Positions 56,059 through 64,000 of a stretch of DNA of 64,000 nucleotides are shown piece by piece. Position numbers and translations under genes: made by a program. The stretch is from positions 434,001 to 498,000 of the forward strand of contig NZ_FOIB01000005.1 of assembly GCF_900111765.1 (NCBI RefSeq), read 5' to 3'. Positions within the stretch are counted from its first letter, which is position 1; each line of letters begins with the position of its first letter. The notes beneath the pieces are model-generated. The model made no database searches, was not told where the DNA came from, and was given only the letters and a program-made list of their open reading frames with translations. This DNA is from Myxococcus fulvus. GTDB lineage: Bacteria > Myxococcota > Myxococcia > Myxococcales > Myxococcaceae.

Positions 56059-56865
56059 TCAACCCGCTCGCCGCAGCCCCCCCTCCAGCGCGCGGAAGCG
56101 CTCCAGCGTGCTGGCGGGAATCTCATCGAGCGCGGCCACGAGCGGCAGCGTGAAACGGTGGAAGCTCGCGTCGTACAGCGGCTGGCCCACGAACCGCGCG
56201 CCCATCTTCCTGGCGAACAGCGACGGCGCCCGGGGCATCCTCAATCCCGCCAACAACCCCTGCCCTGCCCGCTCGCGCTCCGCCGGCGTGTAGAACGGGC
56301 TCCTGGGGATCGCAGGCGACTCATGAGGCAACGTCGACCTCACCCGCCAACGCGGACTCACCCAGCCCCGGTGCTCCGCCACACACGCAATCAGCCGCGC
56401 GTCCTCATGTGAGTCCGTGTCCATGTTGGCCGCGGCAACCCAGTGCGTCACACCGCGCCGCCGGCTCTCCGCGTAGATGCCCGCCTGAAGATGCGCCACC
56501 GCCTCCGTGTGCCGCCACTGCTCCAGCACGCAGAAGCGCGCCGTCTCCGCGAAGACCCGCCCGGGCCCCGCCAGGCTCGACAGGTCCAGCTTCTGCTCCA
56601 TCTCCACCCCCAGCCGCCCTCCCGTCGCCAGCGCAACCTCCGGATTCGTCAACAACATCCGCAGGGTCGCCACCGGCGTCCGGTCCGCGTAGACCACCAG
56701 GTGCACCGTCGACTCGAGCGTGTCGAAGCAGCTCACCTCGCGCCGCGTCGGTGATGGCTTGCCGCCCAGCAAGCGCAGCTCTCCTCCGAAAACAGCCCAG
56801 CGGATCCGCAGCGCATCATCCAACTCGCGCTGGGTGGTGGCGACTCGGCAGTGCATGGACATCAT
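56059..56865 (-). CDS. FeeM-like N-acyl amino acid synthase / GNAT acyltransferase
   Basis: A 268-residue GNAT-fold protein of the N-acyl amino acid synthase type, which acylates amino acids using acyl-carrier donors. The family phrases are present: RWAVFGGELRLLGGKP, EVSCFDTLESTVHLVVYADR, ATLRMLLTNPEVALATGGRL, RFCVLEQWRHTEAVAHLQAG and GVTHWVAAANMDTDSHEDAR. The C-terminal 80 residues are less conserved. The ATG at 56865 has GGGAGGG just upstream. It lies divergent from the sigma-factor operon, across 263 bases, but no functional link is evident. The product would be a lipid signal or surfactant. Confidence 0.78.
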   Translation of the reverse strand: MMSMHCRVATTQRELDDALRIRWAVFGGELRLLGGKPSPTRREVSCFDTLESTVHLVVYADRTPVATLRMLLTNPEVALATGGRLGVEMEQKLDLSSLAGPGRVFAETARFCVLEQWRHTEAVAHLQAGIYAESRRRGVTHWVAAANMDTDSHEDARLIACVAEHRGWVSPRWRVRSTLPHESPAIPRSPFYTPAERERAGQGLLAGLRMPRAPSLFARKMGARFVGQPLYDASFHRFTLPLVAALDEIPASTLERFRALEGGLRRAG

Positions 56866-57128
56866 GGGTCCCTCCCTGAAACAGGCCGGCGACATACCGA
56901 CCCCGTCCCCCTTTTTCGGCGCCGCCGCCCCGACTGCGCCCACCACCCCATGTCTCGTCCACCGCGAGCCATACCACCCGGGAGGTACAGACATTGCTTC
57001 GCTCCGCGACCAACCTTCTGCGGACGTGAACGAGACACAGGCCGTCGAACTCGGGGAGCCGGTAACGAAAGGACACACAGTTCGATGTCAACCCGAGAGC
57101 GGGCACGTGTTCCCGGCGAGGAGTGGGG

Positions 57129-57731
57129 ATGAGTCTTCCAACACCATCGGAGGAGCAGGAGCTTCACGAACGCATCCTGAAGAAGGATGAGTCATTGGCC
57201 ACCGCGGAGGTCTTCGAAGTCTTCGTCGACCCAATCACTGCACGTTTGTGCAGAGACGTGAACCGCTCCAAGGAAGAGGCCTGGGACGCGGTGGTCGACG
57301 TCATCTACGCCTATCTGGCGCACCCTGAGCGGTACGTTCCCCAGAAGGGTCGGCTGTCCACCTACCTGCGAGAGGCGGCCAAGAAGAAGCTCACCGACCG
57401 CTATCGCTCCCGGGTAGCCCGCACCCACCGAGAGCAGGATTACGGGGCCGTTGTCGAACTTCGCGCTCGGGCACCGAATGAAAGCCTGGAGGTCACCGTG
57501 GAAGCCAGGCTCGCCGTGAGACGAATCGACCATGCCAGATTGCCGGAGCGAGACCGAGTCTTCCTCGGGCTGGTCCTCCAGGGAGAGGGCTCCACGCGCG
57601 TCCTCGCCCAAGCCATGGGGCTGCCTCCCATGTCGGATGAGGACCGCAAGCGCAGGGTGAAGCGGAATCGAGACCGCCTCATGAAGTGGTTGGGGCGCTT
57701 CGGAAAGGAGGACCGAGATGACGAATCCTGA
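57129..57731 (+). CDS. Sigma-70-like (ECF-type) RNA polymerase sigma factor
   Basis: A 200-residue protein. Residues about 45-120 look like sigma region 2 (AWDAVVDVIYAYLAHPERYV, then GRLSTYLREAAKKKLTDRYR). Residues about 140-195 look like region 4 (RLPERDRVFLGLVLQGEGST, then GLPPMSDEDRKRRVKRNRDR). Sigma factors of this size direct polymerase to a small set of promoters. The ATG at 57129 is preceded by AGGAG. The gene is first in a five-gene operon with an HTH protein, an ImmA/IrrE peptidase, a NurA-like protein and a HerA-like ATPase. It may switch on that operon or genes elsewhere. An anti-sigma factor is not obvious. Confidence 0.8.
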   Translation: MSLPTPSEEQELHERILKKDESLATAEVFEVFVDPITARLCRDVNRSKEEAWDAVVDVIYAYLAHPERYVPQKGRLSTYLREAAKKKLTDRYRSRVARTHREQDYGAVVELRARAPNESLEVTVEARLAVRRIDHARLPERDRVFLGLVLQGEGSTRVLAQAMGLPPMSDEDRKRRVKRNRDRLMKWLGRFGKEDRDDES

Positions 57732-58086
57732 ATGGCTCGAGCGAGCGGCCCGACGCGGCCGGAGCGAGCCGTGGTCAATGGCCTACACATTCGAGCAGTA
57801 CAGACAAATCGAGGGCATCAACGAGGACACGCTGGCGGAGGAGCTGGGGTGCACCCAGGAGACGCTCCACTGGATGTCCCTGTGCCGCCGCCCCGAAGGC
57901 GACAGCTTCAGCGAGCAGTGCACCGCCATCGCCCAGAAGTTCGGCGTGGACCGCCTGATGCTCATGCAGGTGATTCGACACGTCGACGTCATCAATGCCT
58001 TCTCCAAGGGCACACGCAGCGAGTCGACGACCACCCTCCGGATGGCGGCCCAAGACCACCTCCCGGATGAAGAAACGGACACGTGA
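57718..58086 (+). CDS. Small HTH-like protein
   Basis: A 122-residue protein whose start overlaps the sigma-factor stop by 14 bases. Residues about 25-95 look like an XRE-type helix-turn-helix (YRQIEGINEDTLAEELGCTQ, then LHWMSLCRRPEGDSFSEQC and FGVDRLMLMQVI). Such domains pair with ImmA/IrrE peptidases, whose known substrates are XRE-type repressors. The tail is short and acidic. The last base of its stop is the first base of the next start. It might be a substrate for the adjacent peptidase; that is inference from family pairings. Confidence 0.6.
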   Translation: MTNPEWLERAARRGRSEPWSMAYTFEQYRQIEGINEDTLAEELGCTQETLHWMSLCRRPEGDSFSEQCTAIAQKFGVDRLMLMQVIRHVDVINAFSKGTRSESTTTLRMAAQDHLPDEETDT

Positions 58087-58811
58087 TGGAAAGCTGGCTG
58101 CAAGAAGCGGTGGAAGCCTGTGCACTGAAGGACTGTCATGCGTCCGTCCATGACCTGCTCGACTGCTTCTGCGGCCAGTTCCACATCCGGCCCGTTGCCC
58201 TTCCTCGATTCACTCCGCAGACAGCCCAGGACTGGCTGTCTCGCCGGAGCCCGGGGCAGTGGTTCACGACACAAGATCATGACCTCCATGGCTTCATGGC
58301 CTGGTGGCGCGGACACGGAATCCTCTTCTTTGACAACCAGAGAAAGGAAGCGGAGCAACGCTTCACCATCGTCCACGAGGTCGCGCACTTCGTCCTGGAG
58401 GAGTGGCTCCCCCGCAGACGGGCGCTGAGCGTCTTCGGCCCGGAGATACTCCCGGTCCTCGATGGCGAGCGGGCCCCCTCTCCCGAAGAGGCCCTGACCC
58501 TGTTCTTTGAACAGGTCCCGCTGAACCTGCGCACAGACCTCATGGCCCGTGACGCATCGGGTGGCTACGCCAGCCGGGACGTCGTCGTGGCCGAGCACCG
58601 CGCGGACCGGGTCGCGCTCGAGCTGCTGGCACCCGTGGAGCGCGTCCTGCCGCTCGTGAAACAGCTCTCGCGGGAGGATGCCATCAGAAGCCTCCAGTTC
58701 CAGTTCCATCTGCCCGTGGTGAAAGCCACCGAATACATCGATGGGCTTCGGCGGCGGCTACGCATGTCCCGTTTTTCCATCGCGGAGTTCCTGGGAGTGG
58801 AGGAGGGGTAA
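58086..58811 (+). CDS. ImmA/IrrE-family metallo-endopeptidase
   Basis: A 241-residue cytoplasmic peptidase. The zinc motif is RFTIVHEVAHFVLEEWLP (HExxH), near residue 100, with the third ligand probably the Glu of VAEHRADRVALELLAPVERV. ImmA/IrrE members cleave XRE repressors in mobile elements, or regulators after radiation in Deinococcus. The gene sits between the HTH gene and the NurA-like gene and starts within the previous stop (TGATG). This supports a role as a proteolytic switch over the operon's sigma/HTH regulators. Confidence 0.88.
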   Translation: MESWLQEAVEACALKDCHASVHDLLDCFCGQFHIRPVALPRFTPQTAQDWLSRRSPGQWFTTQDHDLHGFMAWWRGHGILFFDNQRKEAEQRFTIVHEVAHFVLEEWLPRRRALSVFGPEILPVLDGERAPSPEEALTLFFEQVPLNLRTDLMARDASGGYASRDVVVAEHRADRVALELLAPVERVLPLVKQLSREDAIRSLQFQFHLPVVKATEYIDGLRRRLRMSRFSIAEFLGVEEG

Positions 58812-58814
58812 CCC

Positions 58815-60008
58815 ATGTCGAGTGACTTGCCGCCCGAGGCGGATGAGCTGAAGGAAGAGCTGTTTGGCGATGCGGACTACCGTTCCGCGTTCGGAGAGGA
58901 CCTCGCCTCGACGCTGGACCTCGACCGGTGGTCCACGGGGCTCGACCTCGACAAGATCATGGAGCGATTCCGTCGGGAGATCGCCAGCGCGGTTCACAAG
59001 GAGGGAGAGCTGCGCGCCGTCGTGCGCAGCGAGGTCTTCCCCCGCCTGGCCTCTCGCGGTGACGCCTACCCGGACGCCGGTGTCTACAAGGTCACTCCGG
59101 AGGACCTGTCCCTCATCCACGAGCGCCTGCTGTTCCGCAGCAAGGTCGACGCGGTGACCGGAACGCACGTCTCCCATGACAGCCTGCCCATCGGCATCTC
59201 CCAGATTGGCGTCGGTATCGTCAGCTACCAGGGGACCTCGGGGGCTTTCACCAAACGGCTGTTCCGCAAGGAGATGGCGTCCCAGAACACCGGCAACCCT
59301 CTCCAGGAGGCGATGGACTTCATCGACATGCGCCAGAACCGCTATCAGGGGAAGCAGGACACCCTGTCGCGCATGGCCCGTCGTGGCATCCAGGCCTATG
59401 CCGAGCGGGCCGCGCTCGTGGAGAAGGCCACCGCGGAGTGGCGCATGGGCTCCGGCAATCCGTGCGCCCACGAGCTGCTCTCCGGCTCGGGATACATGAC
59501 CCTCCTGGACCGCTCGCTCACCGTGCTCGAGCGACTCATCCACGAGCACAAGAAGTTCGTCTACGTCTCGGACTCACTCACCGACCGCGGCTTCCTCACG
59601 ATGGGCCTCGCGCTGGACGCGGGCGAGTATGCCCTCCTGGAGACGCTCCAACGCGAGGGCAAGCAGATCGTCCGCAACTGGGAGTACGGCGGACGAAGCA
59701 AGCACCGCGCGTGGAGGTTCGTGCGCGAGTCGAGCCCCTGCGTCGTCAAGGGCATCTTCCGCGTGTCGGACCACGCCGCCCCGCGCTTGTTCTACGCCCA
59801 CAAGGACCACGCCCATGAGGCCGCCTGGGTCGCCATGGCCGACAGCATCCTGCGCCCCGAGCGGGGCTTCCCGATGCTCCTCGATGTCGCGGCCGTGACG
59901 TGCCGCGGTGTCTTCGGCGTCGACGGTTTCCTGGGGCTCGTCGAGGACGCCTACACCCAGGCCGGAGCCAATCTGCAGTTCATGACCGAGCGCGGGATGC
60001 GCCGTTAA
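58815..60008 (+). CDS. NurA-like nuclease-domain protein
   Basis: A 397-residue soluble protein. The fold pattern resembles NurA, the nuclease partner of HerA in archaea. A conserved Asp-centred strand lies in KVDAVTGTHVSHDSLPIGIS, a second core strand is KFVYVSDSLTDRGFLTMGL, and the C-terminus has the NurA-like closing region (VVKGIFRVSDHAAPRLFYAH, then ERGFPMLLDVAAVTCRGVF). The adjacent HerA-like ATPase strengthens the call. NurA/HerA process DNA ends; bacterial versions are found in defence contexts. GGAGG lies before the ATG, three bases after the peptidase stop. The catalytic assignment is tentative. Confidence 0.68.
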   Translation: MSSDLPPEADELKEELFGDADYRSAFGEDLASTLDLDRWSTGLDLDKIMERFRREIASAVHKEGELRAVVRSEVFPRLASRGDAYPDAGVYKVTPEDLSLIHERLLFRSKVDAVTGTHVSHDSLPIGISQIGVGIVSYQGTSGAFTKRLFRKEMASQNTGNPLQEAMDFIDMRQNRYQGKQDTLSRMARRGIQAYAERAALVEKATAEWRMGSGNPCAHELLSGSGYMTLLDRSLTVLERLIHEHKKFVYVSDSLTDRGFLTMGLALDAGEYALLETLQREGKQIVRNWEYGGRSKHRAWRFVRESSPCVVKGIFRVSDHAAPRLFYAHKDHAHEAAWVAMADSILRPERGFPMLLDVAAVTCRGVFGVDGFLGLVEDAYTQAGANLQFMTERGMRR

Positions 60009-60021
60009 GGGGGGACCACGG

Positions 60022-62694
60022 ATGTCCAATGATGGCAAGGAACCGAGGCCGCAGGGTGCAGGCGACATCAACGGGAAGGCACCTTCCCTCCAGATAGTGA
60101 ATGGCGCGCGCGCCGTGCCGCCACACAACGGCACGCCACCGCCTCAAGGCGGGCCGAGAGCCGCTCCCCCTGGCGCACAGCGTGAGCCGTCTCCCAATGG
60201 CGCGGCCAGCCGCCCTGTGCCTCCGAATGGCGCGACCAGCCGCCCCGCCATGCCCCCCGTATCCATCGGGCGCGCCCCGTCATCCTCGCAGGCGCCTGAT
60301 CGCACCGCGACACCTGGCGCGTCGCCGTCCACGAGGGCTCCACCGGCATCTCCCTCATCTGGACCGTTGACCGCTGCCTCGGGAGCCACCTCCGACCTGG
60401 GCGGCGCCTCCCGTGCCTTGGGGGACCCTTCAACCGTCTCGCGGGCCCCTGCCTCCGGTTCAGCGGGTGCATCTCGAACCTCGGGCGGCTCTTCAACCGT
60501 CTCGGGCACCTCTACCTCCGGTTCAGAGGGCGCCTCCCGCAGCGCCTCGGCCGTCTCTGGAACCCCGTCCTCGAACACGGAGGGCACATCCCGTTCATTG
60601 GGCGGTCCCTCCCCCGGTGCGGGAGCCACGTCGCGCGCCTCGGGAGGCCCGGCCCCTGTCTCGGGCGCATCCTCCGACGCTGGAGGCCCCTCTCGCATCT
60701 CGGGAGCACCCTCCCCCGCATCGACGCGCGCGCCCACGGGCGCTCCCGCCCCTGCGTCGGCGCGGGCTCCATCGATGCCTCCCAACGGGACAGAGAACGT
60801 CATCCGCGAGACGCCCGCTTCGGCCCGCGCCGCGCTCGAGGAGCTGAAGAACGATTCCTCGGCGACACGAGTCGACCCGGAGCTCGAGTCCGCCGCGGGC
60901 TTCACCCACTTCGACACGGCGTCGAGCGAGGACAACCTGCTCACCGTCCTGCTCACCCGAGCCGACCTGCACCTGCTCGCGTCCCAGACGCTGGTGCGCG
61001 TGAAGTCACGGGAGGACGGTCGCGCCTACCTGGGCGTCGTCGTCAAAGGCCCCTTCGCTGAACCCAACGCGGTCCCCGCCAACTCGACGATGGCCGTCGG
61101 CGTCGTGACGCACGGCAAGAAGCTCACGTACACGTTCGACTACCACGGCCGCGCCGAGGTGGAACTGCTGGGCGAAGAGGTGGAAGGCGTCCTCAAGCCG
61201 CCCCGCTTCCGTCCCCGCCCCCAGAGCCCCGTGTTCGTGCTGACGGACAAGGAGAGCGAGCGCGTGCTCGGTGTCGGCGGCGACATGTCCCTGGGGGTCG
61301 TCGTCGGCTATGAGCAGATGGAGGCTCGAATCAGTCCCAGCGACAAGTCCGTCCTCCCCCGGCACACCGGCATCATCGGGACCACGGGTGGCGGCAAGTC
61401 CACCACCGTGGCCACGCTCGTCCACCGCGCTCAGTCCCAGGGCATCGCCACCATCGTGTTCGACGTGGAGGGTGAGTACACCCACGTGGACGAGCCCACC
61501 GACCATGAGCCCATGCTCGAAGCCCTCAAGCGCAGGGGCCAGCGCGCCGAGGGAGTCCGCGACCTGCACATCCATCACCTCATCGGACGCACCAGTCGCA
61601 ACCCTCGACACCGCAACCTGCACCGATTCTCCCTCAACTTCTCCAGCCTCTCTCCCTACGCCATCGCGGAGATTCTCGGCCTGTCGGATGCCCAGCAGGA
61701 GCGCTTCCTCAAGGCCTACGACGTCACCAAGCAACTGCTGGAGGACTTCAAGATCTTCCCGCAGACGGATGAAGAGAAGCGTCAGGCGCTCGAAGTAGAC
61801 GAGATGTCCACGGGCTATCCCAAGATGACCATCCAGCACCTGCTGGACGTCGTGAACGCGTACATCTACAGCCTGGGCGACGAGAACCGTGGCGAGACGA
61901 AGACCCGCTCACGGAGCCGGCGCAGGGAGGCAACCGCCGAAGTCGCGGAGGTTGAGGAAGAAGCCGAAGAAGCGGCGACTCCCACCGGGCCCTTTCTCCA
62001 GAGCGACTTCAAGGCCAGCCGTAGCATGGTCATGAAGCGGGTCATGGCTCAGAGCAGCCGCAACGTCGTGAGCTGGAAGACGCTCTATGGAAAGCTCCAC
62101 CGCCTGCTCCGGCTCAACATCTTCGACATCGGTCCGGTGCCCGGCCCCGAGTACAACGCGATGCTCACGCCCGGCCGCGTGTCCGTCATCGACCTGTCGG
62201 ACACGGACTCGCCGCAGCTCAACAACCTGGTCATCGCGGATGTCCTCCGTGGGCTCCAGGAGGCCCAGGAGGTCCGCTACGAGAAGGCGAGCGCCAAGGA
62301 CGAGCCCGTCCCTCCCGTGCTCATCATCATCGAGGAGGCCCACGAGTTCCTCTCCGCCAGCCGCATCAGCCAGATGCCCGTCCTCTTCGAACAGGTGGCG
62401 CGCATCGCCAAGCGCGGCCGCAAGCGCTGGCTCGGACTCGTCTTCGTCACCCAGCTCCCCCAACACCTCCCCAACGAGGTGCTCGGCCTGCTCAACAACT
62501 TCATCATCCACAAGATGACCGACAGCACCGTCATCTCCCGCATGCAACGCACCGTGGGCAGCATCGACGAGAGCCTCTGGAACCGGGTGACCCGCCTCGC
62601 TCCAGGTCAGGCCCTGGTCTCCTTCAGCAACTTCGCCCGCCCGCTCATGGTGGCCGTCGACCCCGCGCCCGTGAAACGCCTGCTCGTCGATTGA
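60022..62694 (+). CDS. HerA-like (DUF87) hexameric ATPase with long disordered N-terminus
   Basis: An 890-residue protein. Residues 1-270 are low complexity (Ala, Ser, Gly, Pro, Thr; repeats like ASGGSSTVSGTSTSGSEGAS). Residues about 290-420 look like a HAS barrel (DNLLTVLLTRADLHLLASQT, then GRAYLGVVVKGPF). The ATPase follows with Walker A GTTGGGKST at 453-461, Walker B VLIIIEEAHEF at 766-776, and a C-terminal segment like that of HerA/FtsK (FVTQLPQHLPNEVLGLLNNF, then RMQRTVGSIDESLWNRVTRL). A charged insert near 630-660 lies within the motor. The ATPase should translocate DNA and drive the adjacent NurA-like protein. Confidence 0.92.
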   Translation: MSNDGKEPRPQGAGDINGKAPSLQIVNGARAVPPHNGTPPPQGGPRAAPPGAQREPSPNGAASRPVPPNGATSRPAMPPVSIGRAPSSSQAPDRTATPGASPSTRAPPASPSSGPLTAASGATSDLGGASRALGDPSTVSRAPASGSAGASRTSGGSSTVSGTSTSGSEGASRSASAVSGTPSSNTEGTSRSLGGPSPGAGATSRASGGPAPVSGASSDAGGPSRISGAPSPASTRAPTGAPAPASARAPSMPPNGTENVIRETPASARAALEELKNDSSATRVDPELESAAGFTHFDTASSEDNLLTVLLTRADLHLLASQTLVRVKSREDGRAYLGVVVKGPFAEPNAVPANSTMAVGVVTHGKKLTYTFDYHGRAEVELLGEEVEGVLKPPRFRPRPQSPVFVLTDKESERVLGVGGDMSLGVVVGYEQMEARISPSDKSVLPRHTGIIGTTGGGKSTTVATLVHRAQSQGIATIVFDVEGEYTHVDEPTDHEPMLEALKRRGQRAEGVRDLHIHHLIGRTSRNPRHRNLHRFSLNFSSLSPYAIAEILGLSDAQQERFLKAYDVTKQLLEDFKIFPQTDEEKRQALEVDEMSTGYPKMTIQHLLDVVNAYIYSLGDENRGETKTRSRSRRREATAEVAEVEEEAEEAATPTGPFLQSDFKASRSMVMKRVMAQSSRNVVSWKTLYGKLHRLLRLNIFDIGPVPGPEYNAMLTPGRVSVIDLSDTDSPQLNNLVIADVLRGLQEAQEVRYEKASAKDEPVPPVLIIIEEAHEFLSASRISQMPVLFEQVARIAKRGRKRWLGLVFVTQLPQHLPNEVLGLLNNFIIHKMTDSTVISRMQRTVGSIDESLWNRVTRLAPGQALVSFSNFARPLMVAVDPAPVKRLLVD

Positions 62695-62739
62695 ACGCCC
62701 CTCAGAACGCCCAGGGGCGGCATGGTATGACGCGCCTCC

Positions 62740-63579
62740 ATGCCGCCCTCGGAGACCGAGTCCTACCTCCTCGACTACCACCGCCGCCTCGCTGGCGTGA
62801 CGGCCCGGTGGTTCTCCCGAACGCCCGTCACGCGAGGCGACCACCGCTTCGACTCGACCTACGCGCTGCTCGCCGCCGAAGTCCCCTCGGACTCGCGCGA
62901 GCACACGGTGCTCGACCTCGCCTGCGGTGATGGCTACCTGCTGGAGCTGCTCGCCCAGCGCGGCCCCCTCCGTCCCCGGCTCCTCGGCCTGGACATGAGC
63001 GCCGACGAGCTGGCCCACGCCCAGGCCCGACTCCACGGCGCCGCCTCGCTCCACCAGGGACTCGCGCAGTCACTCCCCTTCGAGGACGGCAGCCTCGACG
63101 TCGTCCTCAGCCACCTGGCCCTCATGCTGATGGACGACTGCGAACAGGTCCTCTCCGAAGTGCGCCGCACGCTCAAGCCCGACGGCAAGCTGTCCTGCAT
63201 CGTCGGCGGAGGCTTCGCCCCCACGGGCTCGCTCGCCGTGTTCCGCGAGCTGATGAAGCCCGCCATCGAGGCCCAGCCGCGTCCCCTGCTGAGCCTGGGT
63301 GACAAGCGCTTCCGCTCCACCGAGGGACTCCAGCAGCTCTTCGGCCTCGCCTTCCAACAGGTCGACGTCTTCGACCTCCTCGTCCAGGACGGCGGCTCGC
63401 CGGAGTATGTCTGGGACTCACTCGCCCAGACGTATGATGCCGACCAGCTCTCCCCCACCTCCCGCGAGGACGTCCGCAAGGCCTTCCTCTCCGCCGTGGA
63501 GCCCCTCCGGGATTCAGCTGGAAACATCTCCTGCCACTGGAGCATGCGGCAGGTGACCGCACACGCCCCGCGACGCTGA
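62740..63579 (+). CDS. Class I SAM-dependent methyltransferase
   Basis: A 279-residue methyltransferase. Motif I, VLDLACGDGYLLELLAQRG, binds S-adenosylmethionine; later motifs include LLGLDMSADELAHAQARLHG and SLDVVLSHLALMLMDDCEQV. The fold belongs to the UbiE/methyltransferase_11 group, with small-molecule substrates; no DNA-methyltransferase motif (such as DPPY) is present. The gene is on the same strand as the HerA gene, 45 bases later, so it could be the last gene of that transcript. Its functional link to the operon is unclear. Confidence 0.9.
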   Translation: MPPSETESYLLDYHRRLAGVTARWFSRTPVTRGDHRFDSTYALLAAEVPSDSREHTVLDLACGDGYLLELLAQRGPLRPRLLGLDMSADELAHAQARLHGAASLHQGLAQSLPFEDGSLDVVLSHLALMLMDDCEQVLSEVRRTLKPDGKLSCIVGGGFAPTGSLAVFRELMKPAIEAQPRPLLSLGDKRFRSTEGLQQLFGLAFQQVDVFDLLVQDGGSPEYVWDSLAQTYDADQLSPTSREDVRKAFLSAVEPLRDSAGNISCHWSMRQVTAHAPRR

Positions 63580-63604
63580 AGGCTGGGATTGAGGTGACGA
63601 ATGC

Positions 63605-63634
63605 GTGGCCTTGTCGTCCACGCGACAAGGTCAC
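63605..63634. terminator. Hairpin after the methyltransferase gene
   Basis: A twelve-base stem with one G-T pair and a six-base loop (GTGGCCTTGTCG-TCCACG-CGACAAGGTCAC) lies 25 bases after the stop codon. No T-run follows, so it is a possible Rho-assisted terminator or an operator for the phosphatase gene. Confidence 0.4.
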
Positions 63635-63710
63635 CGACTCGTGATGCGGTGGGCGCGCCGCGCCGTGCGACTCAATCTCCTTCGCCCTCCTGGCGATTGG
63701 AGACATGCCC

Positions 63711-64000
63711 ATGCAGCGCAGGAACTTCCTTCGACTCACCGCGATGAGCAGTGGACTCCTGGTCCTGGGGCCCGGCTTCTGGCGCGCGGCCTATGCCGCC
63801 CCCGCCCGACCGGGGCCCAGCCCCTATGGCGCCATCTCAGGCTCCCCTGATGCCCAGGGACTGCGACTCCCCGCGGGCTTCACCTCGCGCATCATCGCCC
63901 GGACCGGACAGAACGTCCCCGGCACGAACTACACCTGGCACCTCGCGCCGGACGGCGGCGCATGCTTCGACACCGGCGATGGAGGCTGGGTCTACGTCTC
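63711..64000 (+). CDS. PhoX-type (DUF839) Tat-exported phosphatase, N-terminal part
   Basis: The first 96 or so residues of a gene cut by the right window edge. A twin-arginine signal, MQRRNFLRLTAMSSGLL, is followed by a hydrophobic stretch and a cleavage region near AYAAPAR. The sequence then matches the DUF839/PhoX type: YGAISGSPDAQGLRLPAGFT, then SRIIARTGQNVPGTNYTWHL and FDTGDGGWVYVS. Members are periplasmic calcium-iron phosphatases. The ATG at 63711 has GGAG at a good distance; 63705 is an alternative. The catalytic part is outside the window. Confidence 0.82.
   Translation, partial: MQRRNFLRLTAMSSGLLVLGPGFWRAAYAAPARPGPSPYGAISGSPDAQGLRLPAGFTSRIIARTGQNVPGTNYTWHLAPDGGACFDTGDGGWVYV

Noticed and set aside
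57040-57128. ECF-type promoter before the sigma-factor operon
   Set aside because: A GGTAAC and a later ATGTC have about the right spacing, but the match is too weak to report as a promoter.

Overview
The window looks like chromosomal DNA of a myxobacterium in the Myxococcus/Corallococcus/Pyxidicoccus group. Most of it is close to 70% G+C with densely packed genes. It carries many receiver-domain and histidine-kinase signalling proteins, MYXO-CTERM-type surface proteins, a LexA box that fits the motif known from Myxococcus xanthus, and a groEL - lipoprotein - kinase - encapsulin-cargo gene order that I recall from M. xanthus around its second groEL. The species assignment is inference from gene content; no search was run.

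Layout. (1) 1-3.8 kb: the start of a multi-HAMP sensor kinase, an MshEN-domain protein, a glyoxalase and a receiver-PATAN protein. (2) 3.8-15.4 kb: four tightly packed reverse-strand genes for exported proteins (a beta-propeller MYXO-CTERM protein, an Ig-like protein, a very large outer-membrane barrel protein and a 1020-residue MYXO-CTERM protein), with a FecR-domain protein upstream. (3) 15.4-21.4 kb: two coupled sensor kinases and a divergent lexA with its operator. (4) 21.4-34.4 kb: housekeeping genes, including surE next to an NlpD-like LysM/M23 lipoprotein, class II fructose-1,6-bisphosphatase with a thioesterase, an ADP-ribosylglycohydrolase homologue, and nadC. (5) 34.4-50.7 kb: a valyl-tRNA synthetase with a histone-H1-like tail, several receiver/GGDEF/CheW proteins, a ferritin-like encapsulin cargo, a groEL with promoter and CIRCE, a roughly 60-bp tandem repeat array, and a TetR regulator with its operator.

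(6) 50.7-56.1 kb: a selenocysteine tRNA gene (selC) followed by a lower-G+C accessory segment. It holds a radical SAM protein, a PD-(D/E)XK-like nuclease paired with an unknown protein, a frameshifted lamin-tail pseudogene and a DUF3892 gene. (7) 56.1-64.0 kb: a FeeM-like acyltransferase, then a compact five-gene operon (sigma-70-like factor, HTH protein, ImmA/IrrE metallopeptidase, NurA-like nuclease, HerA-like ATPase), a methyltransferase and the start of a PhoX-type phosphatase.

The strongest candidate for an undescribed system is the 57.1-62.7 kb operon. It joins a possible protease-controlled transcription switch to a NurA/HerA-type DNA-processing pair. A second, weaker candidate is the nuclease pair beside selC. 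The four-gene surface operon at 3.8-14.2 kb may be an uncharacterised envelope machine.
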